Source: NORP294 sp047627915 (GTDB lineage Bacteria; Bacteroidota; Bacteroidia; Flavobacteriales_E; Vicingaceae). Taken from it: a stretch of DNA of 5,552 nt. Location: the NCBI GenBank assembly GCA_047627915.1, contig JBLHTZ010000093.1, positions 1-5,552 on the forward strand. Direction: 5' to 3'. This document shows, in pieces, positions 5,411 to 5,552 of this stretch. The position numbers were made by a program, and so were the translations under genes. The notes below the pieces were generated by a model. The model did not search any database. It worked only from the letters and a program-made list of their open reading frames with translations, and was not told the origin of the DNA. The first letter of the stretch is position 1, and each line of letters starts with the position of its first letter.

Positions 5411-5552
5411 CTAAAGCTCTAAGTAAGGCTTTACTTTTTGAAAAATTGAATCGTTAATTAATACAATCTTTTTGAGCTCGTCCAGTGCCTTGTACTCCCC
5501 ATGTTGCTTTCTATAATTAACAATCGCATTCGCATGTTTCCAATACAAATAA
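5411..5552 (-). CDS. C-terminal end of a helix-hairpin-helix (ComEA-like) domain protein
   Basis: An open frame enters from the right edge and ends at a TAG at 5413-5411, giving 46 residues with the start outside the window. The segment WKHANAIVNYRKQHGEYKALDELKKIVLINDSIFQKVKPYLEL has the form of a helix-hairpin-helix repeat: an A-x-x-I-x-x-Y-R helix, the HGEYKALDELKKI turn and helix, and an INDSIFQKVKPYL end. Such domains bind DNA non-specifically and occur in ComEA-like proteins, which in Bacteroidota are often multi-repeat proteins. The role of this one cannot be told from its tail. The protein ends directly after the domain. Confidence 0.75.
   Translation of the reverse strand, partial: YLYWKHANAIVNYRKQHGEYKALDELKKIVLINDSIFQKVKPYLEL

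Noticed and set aside
5401..5432. Possible terminator after the helix-hairpin-helix gene
   Set aside because: The stems that can form are only 5 bp with long loops; the later T run alone is not enough.

Overview
The window looks like core chromosome of a Bacteroidota bacterium, most likely class Flavobacteriia. Four things support this. The DNA is AT-rich. The protein sequences (EF-Tu of 395 aa, bS21 of 64 aa, SecE of 63 aa, XerC) have a Flavobacteriia-like character. No gene has a clear Shine-Dalgarno sequence. Two intergenic regions carry exact matches to the Bacteroidota -7 promoter box TAnnTTTG. The genus cannot be named from the sequence alone.

Every gene lies on the minus strand, so transcription runs from the right end to the left. 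In that order the window holds: the C-terminal end of a helix-hairpin-helix protein (5411-5552); apt, adenine phosphoribosyltransferase; an acyl-CoA dehydrogenase starting 2 nt after apt; rpsU (bS21) with its own candidate promoter and a strong terminator; xerC and hpf, 12 nt apart; a tRNA cluster Thr(UGU)-Tyr(GUA)-Gly(UCC)-Thr(GGU); tuf (EF-Tu); a hairpin; tRNA-Trp(CCA); secE; and the first bases of what is probably nusG.

Most of the left two thirds serves translation and its links to transcription and secretion. It encodes tRNAs, the factor that delivers them (EF-Tu), a small-subunit protein (bS21), a ribosome hibernation factor (HPF), the SecE translocon subunit and probably NusG. The tRNA order and anticodons before tuf are the same as in the E. 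coli thrU-tyrU-glyT-thrT-tufB operon, so this is an old, conserved arrangement. The right third holds purine salvage and acyl-CoA oxidation genes.

I see no mobile element, CRISPR array, phage remnant or clear new system. The points most worth a second look are regulatory: the rpsU leader has no canonical Shine-Dalgarno although many Flavobacteriia have one there; the rpsU terminator ends exactly at the xerC start codon; and a long hairpin sits 15 nt before tRNA-Trp.
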